Assembly (NCBI GenBank): GCA_900112325.1
Contig: FOLJ01000018.1
Location: 62,001 to 126,000 of the forward strand
Length of the DNA stretch: 64,000 nt
Origin: Micromonospora sediminimaris
GTDB taxonomy: Bacteria > Actinomycetota > Actinomycetes > Mycobacteriales > Micromonosporaceae
Direction of reading: 5' to 3'
Part shown: positions 15,384 to 24,315 of the stretch, piece by piece
How positions within the stretch are numbered: the stretch's first letter is position 1
Layout: every line of letters starts with the position of its first letter
Program-made: the position numbers and the translations under genes
The notes under the pieces: generated by a model
Seen by the model: only the letters and a program-made list of their open reading frames with translations
Told to the model about the DNA's origin: nothing
The model's database searches: none

Positions 15384-16883
15384 GTGAACAGCGACCTGAG
15401 GCAGCGTAGGAAGGTTGCTCGAACAGCTTTGCCGACGGCGGTGTTGTTGCTGATAAGCAGCGCTGTCGCGGTCCAGTCGAGCGCCCCGGCCGCGGCGGCC
15501 GAGACCACGCTGCGGGCCGCAGCCGCCAACGCCGGGCTGTTCTTCGGCGTCGCAGCCTCACCCAACCGGCTCTACCCGATCGTCGGGCAGGAGTTCAGCC
15601 AACTGACGCCCGAGAACGACATGAAACCGGACAGGATCGCCACCTCCAGCGGCGGGCTGCAGAACACCAGCGGTGCGGACACCCTGGTCAACCACGCCCA
15701 GAGCAACAACATGCTGGTCCGCGGCCACACCCTGGTCTGGCACTCCCAGGCCGGCGCGTTGCAGGGTGCCAGCCAGGCGACGCTGAACACCTTCATCGGC
15801 AACGCCATCAACCGCTGGGGCAGCAGGATCGCGTACTGGGACGTCGTCAACGAAGCGCTGGAGGACAACAACACCGGCCGGCGACGCAACCAGTGGCCGC
15901 ACTCCATGAACCGGGACGCCAACGGCGACGGCGACTTCTTCGACGCCGGCGACACCGACGTCATCCGGGACTCGTTCATCCGGGCCAAGCAGGTCGTGCA
16001 GGCCGGCGGGCTGACCACCAAGCTCTGCATCAACGACTACGACGTCGACGGCCTCACGGTCCAGGGCGGCACCCCGAACCGCAAAGCCAACGCGCTGTAC
16101 GACATCGTCCGCAACTACCGGCAGTACATCGACTGCGTCGGGTTCCAGGCGCACTTCAACGACAACCCGAACAGCATCATCACCGACGACATCCAGGCCA
16201 ACATCCAACGCTTCGCCGACCTCGGCGTCGAGGTACACATCACCGAGCTGGACATCGACGACGACCTGAGCAACAACGACATCGGCGCAGGCCAGGCGGA
16301 GAACTACCGCAAGGTCGTACGGGCCTGCCTCAACGTCGCACAGTGCACCGGCATCACCGTCTGGGGCATCTCCGACAGCGAGTCGTGGCGCTCCTCGGAG
16401 CGGGGCCTGCTGTTCACCGGCGGTAACGGCAGCTACCAGAAGAAGGCCGCCTACCACGCGGTTCTCGACGAGCTGAACAAGGGCCGCAACTCCACCCCGC
16501 CGCCGAGCACGCCGCCGGTGACGCCGTCCGTCCCGCCGACCACGCCACCTGTCGATCCGACCACCCCACCGCCACCGACCACGCCGCCGACCACCGGTTG
16601 CTCCGCGACGGTCTCGCTGAACTCCTGGACCGGTGGGTTCGTCGCCACAGTCAGGGTCACCGCCGGCACCGCGCCGATCAGTGGCTGGAGCGTCCAACTC
16701 ACCCTGCCCTCCGGGGCCACCGTCACCAACGCGTGGAACGCCAACCGCAGCGGAAGCAGCGGCACCGTGCAGTTCAGCAACGTCAGCTACAACGGCTCAG
16801 TGAACGCCGGCCAGTCCACCGAATTCGGCTTCCAGGGCACCGGGACCGCCACCGGCCTGACCCCGGTGTGCACCGCCACCTGA
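15384..16883 (+). CDS. Secreted GH10 endo-1,4-beta-xylanase with CBM2
   Basis: About 499 residues from GTG 15384 (preceded by GGGAGG). A signal peptide (KVARTALPTAVLLLISSAVA ending near PAAAAE) precedes a GH10 barrel with GVAASPNRLYP, LTPENDMKPDRI, GHTLVWHSQ, acid/base Glu in WDVVNEALED and nucleophile Glu in VHITELDID. ITVWGISDSESWR closes the barrel. A Pro/Thr linker follows (roughly residues 372-405), then a family 2 carbohydrate-binding module from CSATVSLNSWTGGF to the C terminus. It should cut xylan outside the cell and bind crystalline polysaccharide. The gene is monocistronic, with its own promoter elements and a strong terminator. Confidence 0.95.
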   Translation: MNSDLRQRRKVARTALPTAVLLLISSAVAVQSSAPAAAAETTLRAAAANAGLFFGVAASPNRLYPIVGQEFSQLTPENDMKPDRIATSSGGLQNTSGADTLVNHAQSNNMLVRGHTLVWHSQAGALQGASQATLNTFIGNAINRWGSRIAYWDVVNEALEDNNTGRRRNQWPHSMNRDANGDGDFFDAGDTDVIRDSFIRAKQVVQAGGLTTKLCINDYDVDGLTVQGGTPNRKANALYDIVRNYRQYIDCVGFQAHFNDNPNSIITDDIQANIQRFADLGVEVHITELDIDDDLSNNDIGAGQAENYRKVVRACLNVAQCTGITVWGISDSESWRSSERGLLFTGGNGSYQKKAAYHAVLDELNKGRNSTPPPSTPPVTPSVPPTTPPVDPTTPPPPTTPPTTGCSATVSLNSWTGGFVATVRVTAGTAPISGWSVQLTLPSGATVTNAWNANRSGSSGTVQFSNVSYNGSVNAGQSTEFGFQGTGTATGLTPVCTAT

Positions 16884-16890
16884 ACACCAT

Positions 16891-16928
16891 CTGTCCTGGT
16901 CGGCCGGCAGACCGGCCGACCAGGACAG
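16891..16928 (+). terminator. Rho-independent-type terminator after the xylanase gene
   Basis: A perfect 17-bp GC-rich inverted repeat (arms 16891-16907 and 16912-16928) with a 4-nt loop CAGA begins 7 bp after the xylanase stop codon. There is no U-tract, which is normal for high-GC actinobacteria. It can also serve the convergent nucleotidyltransferase gene ending at 16960. Confidence 0.85.
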
Positions 16929-16959
16929 GCACCACGGCGACGACACGAGCCGAGGCGGG

Positions 16960-17568
16960 TCAACACGACCGCAGCCGGGCTCGCCATGGATGATCCGGGT
17001 GGACCAGACCGAGCGTCGCGTCCAACCAGCCGCGTTCCGCGCGGGACAGCAGCGGCAGCACGCCGGCGAAGTCGGCCTCATCCTTGTCGCGCGGGTGCTT
17101 TGCCTTGAACAGCAGTACGGCCTCGACAGCCAGGTACGGGATCCCGCCGTCGCTGCGCCGGATGATCTCGCGATACGGCCGCCGGATCCGCTGTTCGTCG
17201 CGGCGGCAGATCCAGACGTCCCCGTGGTGTGGCTCGCGGAAGACGTCGAAGCGCCACCTGCCTGCCGCCGGATCCCAGGCCCAGGTCTGATGCGAGTCGC
17301 CGGCCAAGGCGTCGGCCGTCAACGGCACCAGCGCGCCCCCGCCCGCCGGCACCCAGAAGTCGAGCTCGGGAAAGAGCGGCGGCAACAGCGCGAAATGCGC
17401 CGCAGGCACGGCGACCTCAATGTCCCCGTGGGCCCGGGTCTGCTCGCCGCGGAACAGATCCACCGCCCAGCCAGCCGCGACGTACCAGGGGACCGGCAGG
17501 TCGCGAAGGCGTTCGGCCAACTGGACCGGGTGCCAGGCCTCCCACGCATCGACATCGGGATGGTTCAC
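16960..17568 (-). CDS. Nucleotidyltransferase-fold protein (aminoglycoside adenylyltransferase-like)
   Basis: About 202 residues from GTG 17568 (VNHPDVDAWEAWHP). VPWYVAAGWAVDLFRGEQ followed by RAHGDIEVAV matches the pol-beta nucleotidyltransferase core of the ANT(2'')-like group: a G-WAVD helix and an H-x-D-I-E/D metal site. RWRFDVFREPHHGDVW and RPYREIIRRSDGGIPYLAVE follow, and AVLLFKAKHPRDKDEADF is typical of the C-terminal segment. It could nucleotidylate an aminoglycoside or another small molecule, or be a toxin-antitoxin-like NTase; the substrate is unproven. The start appears leaderless. It is convergent with the xylanase and divergent from the LAL regulator. Confidence 0.75.
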   Translation of the reverse strand: MNHPDVDAWEAWHPVQLAERLRDLPVPWYVAAGWAVDLFRGEQTRAHGDIEVAVPAAHFALLPPLFPELDFWVPAGGGALVPLTADALAGDSHQTWAWDPAAGRWRFDVFREPHHGDVWICRRDEQRIRRPYREIIRRSDGGIPYLAVEAVLLFKAKHPRDKDEADFAGVLPLLSRAERGWLDATLGLVHPDHPWRARLRSC

Positions 17569-17574
17569 GACGCG

Positions 17575-17580
17575 AGCGTA
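17575..17580 (-). promoter_or_regulatory. -10 element for a leaderless start of the nucleotidyltransferase gene
   Basis: On the minus strand TACGCT (TANNNT) is followed by exactly 6 nt and then the GTG at 17568. No Shine-Dalgarno sequence is present. This is the standard spacing for leaderless actinobacterial transcripts, and it was used to choose the start. Confidence 0.5.
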
Positions 17581-17645
17581 CGGCGCAGGAGAGCGCCGAT
17601 CGCATAAGCGCCGCCGTCGTGGTTGCGTGACGTACCCGCTTGGCA

Positions 17646-17683
17646 GTGACACCACGTCACACGCGATCGTGACACCGCGTCAC
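17646..17683. promoter_or_regulatory. Tandem pair of GTGAC-N5-GTCAC operators
   Basis: GTGACACCACGTCAC (17646-17660) and GTGACACCGCGTCAC (17669-17683) are near-identical inverted repeats spaced 23 bp centre to centre, about two helical turns. They sit in the intergenic region between the leftward nucleotidyltransferase gene and the rightward LAL regulator. They could control either gene. Further right, GATGGGACA occurs twice as a direct repeat (17710-17718 and 17841-17849), the second just upstream of a TATAG-like -10 before the LAL start. Confidence 0.6.
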
Positions 17684-17902
17684 TTACGTCTGCGGCGCGT
17701 CCGCGCTGTGATGGGACACGCTCGTCGTGGACCAGCAGACCACCGGCGTGCCACGTCGCGAGCGTCACGGCTGCCAGCCCAACGGTCCGGACCGCCCTGT
17801 CCCTGACCGCGACGCGGCCGTGCTCGGACGGTCGTCTCACGATGGGACAGGCTGGGCTATAGCGTTGAGCTGGGTGCGCCATCGCGGCCAGCGGGGGGAG
17901 CC

Positions 17903-20650
17903 ATGGAACTTTTCGGACGGCACGCCGAGACCGCGGTACTGGACCGGCTGCTGAGTCGGGCGGCGGATCGCGCCGGCTCCGGGCTGGTGCTGTGGGGTGA
18001 GCCGGGCATCGGCAAGACCGCTCTGCTCGATTACGCCGTCGAGGCGGCGTCCGACGCGACGGTGTTGCGGTGTCGGGGCACTCGGATGGAGACCGGGCTC
18101 GCGTTCGCCGCGCTGCACGAGTTGCTGTGGCCGGTGTTGGACCGGCTGGAGACGCTCCCCGCCCCGCAGGCTGCGGCGTTGCGGGGTGCGTTGGGAATGA
18201 GGCGAGACCCGGCCAACCGCTTCCTCATCGGCGCGGCCGTGCTGTCGCTGCTCTCGGGTCTCGCGCGGGAGCGACAGGTGCTGGTCGTGGTGGACGACGC
18301 TCAGTGGGTCGACGAGGCGAGCGCGCTGTGCCTGGGGTTCGTCGCCCGGCGAGTGGCGACGGAGCGGATCGCGGTGCTGCTGACCGGACACGAGGATCCC
18401 GCCTCCGGGCCGTGGGAGGGTTTGCCGGCCCTGGCGGTCGGAGGTCTGGCCGACGAGGACGCGCGCCAGCTCCTGACCGCTGTCGTGCCGGGGATCGACG
18501 CGGCGCTGGCCGATCGGACGGTGCAGGCGGCGGGTGGCAACCCGTTGGCGCTGCACGAGCTGCCCACCCTCGATCGCGAGACCGACGGCGAGGCGCCCCT
18601 CCCGCACGCCGGGAACCCGGTGCCGGTGGGGCCGCGGTTGCGACGGGCGTTCTGCGCACGGGCCGAGGCCCTGAAACCGTCGACCCGGGCGTTACTGCTG
18701 CTGGCCGCCGCCGAGGGCCGGGGCGACCGGCACGTCGTGCAGCGTGCCGGTGCCGCCTGGGGCATCGACACCTCCGCCTGGGACGAGGCCCTGCGTTCGG
18801 GCCTGCTCCATGCCTCGGGAAGCCGCCTGGAGTTCCGGCACCCACTGATTCCGGCAGCCATCTACGACGGTTCCCCCTTCACGGAGCGGCAAGCTGTGCA
18901 TCAGGCGCTGGCGGCGGCCCTGCCGCAGGACGCCACCATGGAGCGGGCCTGGCACCTGGCAGCCGCTGCCGACGGGCCGGACGAGGACGTCGCCACACTG
19001 CTGGAGCACGCCGCCGAGGAGTGCCTGCGACGCAGTGCGGGTCCGATGGCGGCTCGCACCCTGGGTCGGGCCGCTGAGCTGTCCCCGAAGCCAGCGGACG
19101 CCACGCGCCGGCTGGCCGCCGCCGCCCGCGCCGCGTGGCACGCCGGCAATGCCGAGGCGGCGCGGCAGTTGCTCGAAGAGGCTGAACGCCTGAGCGGTGT
19201 GCTTCCCGTCGTCCGGCAGAGCGGCGGGCTGCGCGGGATCCTCGAATTCGCGTACGGCATGCCCGAACGCGCCCACCATTACCTGACGAGCGACATGGCC
19301 GCGGTACCCGAGACCCGCCGTGCCGTGGAGCTGGGCACGGTCGCGGTCCGCGCCGCCTGGTCGGCCGGGCGGTCCGACCTCCAACAGGCAGCGCTACGAC
19401 GCGTGCGGGCCGTGGACGTCGCCGCTGACTCTGCGGTGTCAGAGCTGATGCCCGTGTTGGAGAACTGGTGGTCCTGCTACGACTTGACCGGCGAGGCCAT
19501 CCCGACGACCCGGGATCTGGCCAGCGACGTCGTCGGTCGGCTCGGTACGGTCGCATGGGAGTTGCTGCCGCCCGTGCCGTTGGTCCAGGCCTGGGGCATC
19601 GACGGCGGACTGCTCGACGTGCTGCGCATGCAGGCCGTGCAGCTGCGGCGACGGCACGAGCTCACCGCGCTGGCGCTGGTGCTGGCCCAGATCGCGGTCC
19701 TCGACACCGCCGCGGGCCGGTGGGGCGCCGCCGAGCAGGCGGCGACCGAGGGCCTGCGACTCGCCGAGGAGATCGAGGCGGATCACGTCGCCACGCAGAG
19801 CCGCGCCTGCATCGCCTTGTTGGCTGCCGCCCGCGGCGAGCATCGCGCCGTCGAGGAGCAGACCAATCGGATGTTGCAGGTCTCGGTGCCACGCGGAGTA
19901 CGAGCGCTCAGCGCATCGGCGTACTGGATCCGTGGACGAGCGGCGCTGTTCGACGGTCGTCCGCAGGAGGCGCTGAGCGACCTGCTGTGCCTCGTCGAAC
20001 CCGGCCACGAGGCCGCCCACACCACCTTCGCGCTGCTCGCCGCCCCGGACACCGTCGAAGCGGCGGTGCAGGTCGGCAACAACGACGTCGTCGGGTTTCA
20101 GCTCGCCATGGTGCAGGAGTGGGCGCAGCGTACCGACGCGACCTGGGCCCGCACGGCCGGCCATCGGCTCACGGCACTCGCCGACGGTGGATCGGCGGCC
20201 GAGGAGTCGTTCCGAGCCGCCCTGGACGTCGCGGGAGCGGGGACGCAGCCGTTCGAGTACGCCCGCACTCGGCTGCTGTACGGGGAATGGCTGCGGCGGG
20301 CGCGCCGCCGGGCCGACGCCAGTGCCCAGCTGGCCGCAGCAGCCGAGACCTTCGACCGCCTGGGCGCGGGCCCACTGCGCGTGCGGGCGCTGCGCGAGCA
20401 GGCCCTGACCGACCGACGGGCCGCACCTCGCGGGACCGATCCGCCGACCGTCGCCGGGCTGACCGCACAGGAGCTGCGGGTCGCGCGGTTGGCTGCGGAT
20501 CGTCTGACGAACCGGGAGATCGCGGCACAGCTGTTGATCAGCCCTCGCACGGTCGGCCACCACCTGGCAAACGTCTACCCCAAGCTGGGCATCACCTCCC
20601 GAACCGAACTGGCCAGGATCAACTTCGATGGAGACCTGCGGCTCAGCTAG
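17903..20650 (+). CDS. LAL-type (large ATP-binding LuxR) transcriptional regulator
   Basis: A 915-residue protein with ATG 17903 preceded by GGGGGGAG. The N-terminal AAA/STAND-like ATPase has Walker A GEPGIGKT at residues 32-39 and Walker B VLVVVDDAQWVDEAS near residue 130. A long alpha-helical TPR/MalT-like middle region follows. The C terminus is a LuxR HTH, with GLTAQELRVARLAADRLTNR and IAAQLLISPRTVGHHLANV. LAL proteins respond to ligands or partners and activate nearby operons, commonly in secondary metabolism or carbohydrate use. No obvious target operon is adjacent: the next genes are on the opposite strand. Its own upstream region carries operator-like repeats. Confidence 0.92.
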   Translation: MELFGRHAETAVLDRLLSRAADRAGSGLVLWGEPGIGKTALLDYAVEAASDATVLRCRGTRMETGLAFAALHELLWPVLDRLETLPAPQAAALRGALGMRRDPANRFLIGAAVLSLLSGLARERQVLVVVDDAQWVDEASALCLGFVARRVATERIAVLLTGHEDPASGPWEGLPALAVGGLADEDARQLLTAVVPGIDAALADRTVQAAGGNPLALHELPTLDRETDGEAPLPHAGNPVPVGPRLRRAFCARAEALKPSTRALLLLAAAEGRGDRHVVQRAGAAWGIDTSAWDEALRSGLLHASGSRLEFRHPLIPAAIYDGSPFTERQAVHQALAAALPQDATMERAWHLAAAADGPDEDVATLLEHAAEECLRRSAGPMAARTLGRAAELSPKPADATRRLAAAARAAWHAGNAEAARQLLEEAERLSGVLPVVRQSGGLRGILEFAYGMPERAHHYLTSDMAAVPETRRAVELGTVAVRAAWSAGRSDLQQAALRRVRAVDVAADSAVSELMPVLENWWSCYDLTGEAIPTTRDLASDVVGRLGTVAWELLPPVPLVQAWGIDGGLLDVLRMQAVQLRRRHELTALALVLAQIAVLDTAAGRWGAAEQAATEGLRLAEEIEADHVATQSRACIALLAAARGEHRAVEEQTNRMLQVSVPRGVRALSASAYWIRGRAALFDGRPQEALSDLLCLVEPGHEAAHTTFALLAAPDTVEAAVQVGNNDVVGFQLAMVQEWAQRTDATWARTAGHRLTALADGGSAAEESFRAALDVAGAGTQPFEYARTRLLYGEWLRRARRRADASAQLAAAAETFDRLGAGPLRVRALREQALTDRRAAPRGTDPPTVAGLTAQELRVARLAADRLTNREIAAQLLISPRTVGHHLANVYPKLGITSRTELARINFDGDLRLS

Positions 20651-20735
20651 CGCGGTGTCCAGCGGGCGACGACCGGTCCGACCGTGCGCCGCCGACAGGT
20701 CGAGCACCGGTTGGCGCCCACCCCATTGGCGATCC

Positions 20736-21677
20736 TCACCGAGCGGAGGCCTGCTGCCACCGCAACGGGTCGTCCTCCAGCGCGGCGCGGTCCCAGTGCC
20801 CCAGGTCAGCAGCGGCTTCGTAGGTGGTCTGGAGGAACTCGGCGACCGCACGGTCCGGGTCCGGGGCGGTGCGGGCGACCTCGTACGGCAGCAGGAACTG
20901 CTTGAACTCGGAACTGAAGTACGCGCCCTCGGGGCGGACCTGCTGCTCGGCGAACCCCTCGGGTTCGGGATAGGCGTAGGAGTAAAAGGCGCCTTCCTCG
21001 CCGCCGCCGGGCCAGAACCCGCAGCTGGACAGTTCCCGGGAGTAGCCCTCGACCATCACCCAGTCCCCGCAGTTGGGCACGCCGCCCGGGTGCGGCGGGG
21101 CCGACCGGCCGGAGAAGCGGGTGCAGGCGAGGTCCATGCCGCCCCAGAAGAAGTGCACCGGGCTCACCTTGCCCACGAAATGCGACCGGAACTCGCCGAT
21201 CACCCGATTCGCCTGCAGCAGCTGTCGCCAGAACAGGGCAGCCGCCTCGCCGTCGTAGGAGGCGTGTTCGTGGTCTTCCGCGAAGGGAATCGCCGGATCG
21301 ACCTCGTTGGGGTGCGGCCGGATCGGTGCCTCGACATCTAGTTCGTCGAGCATGGCCATGACCCGCGAGTAGAACTCGGCGACCGGCATCGGCCGGAGCG
21401 GGAGGCTCCGCGCGCCGCCGTTGCTGCTGCGGACGTCGAGCCGATGGCCGATGAAGTCGAACTCGATCTCGAAGGCCCCCGTGCCGTACGGGATGGCGGA
21501 CGTCGTCAACCCGCGAGGGCTCACGTACAGGGGCACCTGCCACCAGTGGTTGAGCAGCGGAGCATGCGCCATACGGATCTTGCCCACGATCTGGGTCCAC
21601 ATGTGCAGGGTCTCGCGGGTGGGGGTCCAGTCCGAGACCCGCAGGCTCGGCCAGCTCGTCGGTGCCGGGCTTGTCAT
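20736..21677 (-). CDS. DUF5996-family protein
   Basis: A 313-residue protein with the conserved features of the DUF5996 family: the N-terminal RETLHMWTQIVGKIRMAHAP, LLNHWWQVPLYVSPRGLTTS, then IEFDFIGHRLDV and VHFFWGGMDLACTRFSGR. GAFYSYAYPEP is also present. Function is not established, and no catalytic residues are assigned. No signal peptide or membrane helix is visible, so it is probably cytoplasmic. It lies 79 bp downstream of the flavodoxin-like reductase on the same strand and may share its transcript. The start codon ATG at 21677 has only a weak upstream AAGG. Confidence 0.8.
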   Translation of the reverse strand: MTSPAPTSWPSLRVSDWTPTRETLHMWTQIVGKIRMAHAPLLNHWWQVPLYVSPRGLTTSAIPYGTGAFEIEFDFIGHRLDVRSSNGGARSLPLRPMPVAEFYSRVMAMLDELDVEAPIRPHPNEVDPAIPFAEDHEHASYDGEAAALFWRQLLQANRVIGEFRSHFVGKVSPVHFFWGGMDLACTRFSGRSAPPHPGGVPNCGDWVMVEGYSRELSSCGFWPGGGEEGAFYSYAYPEPEGFAEQQVRPEGAYFSSEFKQFLLPYEVARTAPDPDRAVAEFLQTTYEAAADLGHWDRAALEDDPLRWQQASAR

Positions 21678-21756
21678 CGCTACTCACATCCTTGGCGCTG
21701 TCACCGGAAGGGTGACGGTCGTCGTGATCGGGTCCCCGGTTCAGCCGGCCGACGCG

Positions 21757-22482
21757 TCAGCGGTACTCGGGGTTTGCGGCATCCGGATGGACCCCTGCGT
21801 CCCAGGCAGTGCGCTGGTTGCCGTACGCCGGGAACCCGCCGGCACGACGCATCATCGACGCGAGGTGGAGCAGGTTGTAGGTCATGAACGCGGTGTTGCG
21901 GTTGGTGAAGTCGTTCTCCGGCCCGCCGGAACCCTCGTCAAGGTAGGACGGCCCGGGCCCGACCTCACCGAGCCAACCCGCATCGGCCTGCGGCGGGACG
22001 GTGAAGCCGATGTGCTGCAAGCTGTAGAGGATGCTCATCGCGCAGTGCTTCAGGCCGTCCTCGTTGCCGGTGAGCAGGCAGCCACCGACCCGCCCGTAGT
22101 AAGCGTACTGGCCCTGCTCGTTGAGCACGCCGGAGTAGCCGTAGAGCCGCTCGATCACCCGCCGGGTCACCGAGCTGTTGTCGCCGAGCCAGATCGGTCC
22201 GGCGATGACCAGGATGTCGGCTGCCAGCACCCGGGCCAGCAGCGCGGGCCATTCGTCGGTGTCCCACCCGTACTCGGTCATATCGGGGCGAACCCCGGTG
22301 GCGATGTCGTGGTCGACGGCGCGAATCTGGTCCACGCTGACCCCGTTCGCCTCCATGATCGCCACACTGCGGTCGATCACCCCCTGGGTGTGGCTACGGC
22401 CCGGGGAACGGTTGAGGGTGCAGTTGATGTAGGTCGCGCGCAGCCCGGTGAAGTCGGGCTTCTCGATCCCCGTCGCGGTCAT
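21757..22482 (-). CDS. NADPH-dependent FMN reductase / flavodoxin-fold oxidoreductase
   Basis: About 241 residues from ATG 22482, chosen because GGAAAGGA lies 4 bp upstream; a longer frame exists but has Pro/Gly-rich non-conserved sequence. The flavodoxin fold is shown by LRATYINCTLNRSPGRSHTQ (first strand and FMN phosphate loop) and DILVIAGPIWLGDNSS (second FMN loop). YYGRVGGCLLTGNEDG with MSILYSLQHIGFTVPP follows. Such proteins reduce quinones, azo compounds or flavins with NAD(P)H. The DUF5996 gene follows on the same strand. The physiological substrate is unknown. Confidence 0.85.
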   Translation of the reverse strand: MTATGIEKPDFTGLRATYINCTLNRSPGRSHTQGVIDRSVAIMEANGVSVDQIRAVDHDIATGVRPDMTEYGWDTDEWPALLARVLAADILVIAGPIWLGDNSSVTRRVIERLYGYSGVLNEQGQYAYYGRVGGCLLTGNEDGLKHCAMSILYSLQHIGFTVPPQADAGWLGEVGPGPSYLDEGSGGPENDFTNRNTAFMTYNLLHLASMMRRAGGFPAYGNQRTAWDAGVHPDAANPEYR

Positions 22483-22629
22483 GGGGTCCTTTCCTGGTAT
22501 CGGTCGTGCCGTCGGCCCGTCGGCCCCGCCGGGTCCACGTGACGAGTGTCGGACGCTGCGGCCCTGGCCGGATCGGCCGGTCAATCGGTCGGTCCCGCCC
22601 GGTCAGCGCGGTCAAGCAGAAAGTCGCGA

Positions 22630-23898
22630 TCACACGCGATCAACCACGTCGATGACCGTGAGTCGACCACCATCGCCGGGATCCGGGTCCGGGATCATCG
22701 TCTCCGGATCCACGAGATAGACCTCGTGACCGTCGAGCGTGAGCCGACGCGCGACCTCCAGGAGCATCCGTCGGGCCACATCGTCGATGGAGTGCACCAG
22801 CGAGACGTCGAGAACCACGCGGGGCTCCGCAGGCGCGCTCTCCACGAGCTCGCGAACGATCCGCTCGGCTCCCGCGAAGCGGATTCCGCCCTGCAACCGG
22901 AGAACCCGGGTCGCGTCCGCTCCACCGCCTCGTACCCGATTGGAACGCACAACCGCGCGCGCTGCGGGAGGGACCTCCATCACATGCAACCCCATGTCGT
23001 ACGAGAACCGCTCGAACAGCGACACTCCGCGCACGCTGTTGCCGTGCCGGTCCAGTCGCGGCGAGAAGGTGGCGATGCCGAGCTGACCGGGGAGGGCGCC
23101 GATCAGTCCCCCGGCCACGCCGCTTTTCGCCGGAATGCCGACCTGCGTGGCCCAGTCGCCAGCGGCGTCGTACATTCCGCAGGTGGCCATGACGCTCAGG
23201 ACCTGGCGCACCACCGCCCCGTCCACCACCTGCTCGTTCGAGAGGGGATTCGCCCCGCGGTTGGCCAGCGTCGCCGCCATCATCGCCAGATCTCGGGTGG
23301 TCACGAGCACCGAGCACTGACGGATGTAGCCGTCGACGACGGTCCTGGGGTCCTCGGTGAGGATGTCGTGGCTGCGGAGCATGTGCGCGATGGCGAGGTT
23401 GCGGTGCGCGTTCTCCATCTCGGATGCGCATACCGTCTCATCGACGGTCAGCTGACGGCCCGCAAACGCCGAAAGCCCCTGAACGACGCGGTCGACCCGC
23501 TCGACGGGCTTCAGGTTCTCCGGTCCGGCGAGTGAGTGAGCGGTGATCGCGCCAGCGTTGATCATCGGATTGCGGGGACGCCCCGTGTCGCTTTCGAGGG
23601 ATATCTCGTTGAACGCCTCCCCAGACGGCTCGACCCCGACCTTGGCGAGCACTCGATCGAAGCCGCGATCGGAGAGTGCCATCGCGTACACGAAGGGCTT
23701 CGAGATCGACTGGATCGTGAACGCGGCATCGACGTCGCCGGCACCGTGGACCGTGCCGTCGACCGTGGCGAAGACCGCTGCGAGACGGTCAGGATCAGCT
23801 GTCGCGAGTTCGGGAATGTACCCCGCCGGCGCCCCGGAGGTGTCCGATTCGACATCTCCAAGTACCTCAGCCAGATAGTCGGGAACGACTGACCGCAT
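22630..23898 (-). CDS. glsA: Glutaminase A with C-terminal STAS domain
   Basis: A 422-residue protein; ATG at 23898 follows GAGGAGG. The N-terminal ~310 residues are a serine-dependent beta-lactamase-like glutaminase: FTIQSISKPFVYAMAL holds the SxxK nucleophile, PMINAGAITAHSL and CASEMENAHRNLAIA follow, then DGYIRQCSVLVTTRDLAMM and VGIPAKSGVAGGLIGALPG. The C-terminal ~100 residues (RVVLDVSLVHSIDDVARRML) form a STAS domain, an arrangement seen in several bacterial and actinobacterial glutaminases. It converts glutamine to glutamate and ammonia in the cytoplasm. It is a single gene with about 150 bp to the next gene downstream. Confidence 0.93.
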   Translation of the reverse strand: MRSVVPDYLAEVLGDVESDTSGAPAGYIPELATADPDRLAAVFATVDGTVHGAGDVDAAFTIQSISKPFVYAMALSDRGFDRVLAKVGVEPSGEAFNEISLESDTGRPRNPMINAGAITAHSLAGPENLKPVERVDRVVQGLSAFAGRQLTVDETVCASEMENAHRNLAIAHMLRSHDILTEDPRTVVDGYIRQCSVLVTTRDLAMMAATLANRGANPLSNEQVVDGAVVRQVLSVMATCGMYDAAGDWATQVGIPAKSGVAGGLIGALPGQLGIATFSPRLDRHGNSVRGVSLFERFSYDMGLHVMEVPPAARAVVRSNRVRGGGADATRVLRLQGGIRFAGAERIVRELVESAPAEPRVVLDVSLVHSIDDVARRMLLEVARRLTLDGHEVYLVDPETMIPDPDPGDGGRLTVIDVVDRV

Positions 23899-24210
23899 CC
23901 GTCCTCCTCAGGTCCTCGCGGAGGCTGCCAATGCGGGGCCTCGCGCACCAGCAGCCTGGCAGGCTGCGGTGCGGGTTCGCAGCTCGACGGCCTCGACACT
24001 CTCCATCCAGCGGCGACGCCGACAAGCGCCGCAGCCCGCCGGCCCGGTCGGTGAGAGCATGCGGCCCGAATCAGGTCGATCCACTTGGCCAGCGCGAGCA
24101 CCTCGTCGAACCGATAGCGGAGGAGGTCGCAGGTCTCCGGCGTCGAGAGGTGGCGCAGCGCCGGTATGCCGAAGCCCGGTGCGACACACGTTCTTCGCCT
24201 ACTGACACCC
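23899..24210. other. Intergenic region between glutaminase and cellulase genes
   Basis: No supportable gene is found here. One minus-strand frame contains a short protein-like stretch (around 24075-24160, including CDLLRYRFDEVLALAKWID), but it has no start, no ribosome binding site and no coherent extension; it may be a decayed remnant. The glutaminase promoter must lie at the left end of this region. Confidence 0.35.
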
Positions 24211-24251
24211 GGCGCCTCTCTGGGTCCGATGCCTGGACGCAGAGAGGCGCC
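24211..24251 (-). terminator. Terminator hairpin downstream of the GH6 cellulase gene
   Basis: A perfect 12-bp inverted repeat has arms 24211-24222 (GGCGCCTCTCTG) and 24240-24251 (CAGAGAGGCGCC), with a 17-nt loop. It lies about 65 bp past the cellulase stop codon on the minus strand. There is no U-tract, as is usual in high-GC actinobacteria. Confidence 0.7.
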
Positions 24252-24315
24252 GTCCGAGTGGCAGGGCACGGAGAGCATCGGCCGCGTGCAGCCCTCATGC
24301 CCTCCGCGCGCTGCG

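Noticed and set aside
18070..19077. Long Arg/Gly-rich frame inside the LAL regulator gene
   Set aside because: Out-of-phase shadow of the ATPase region; composition is Arg/Gly-biased and not protein-like.
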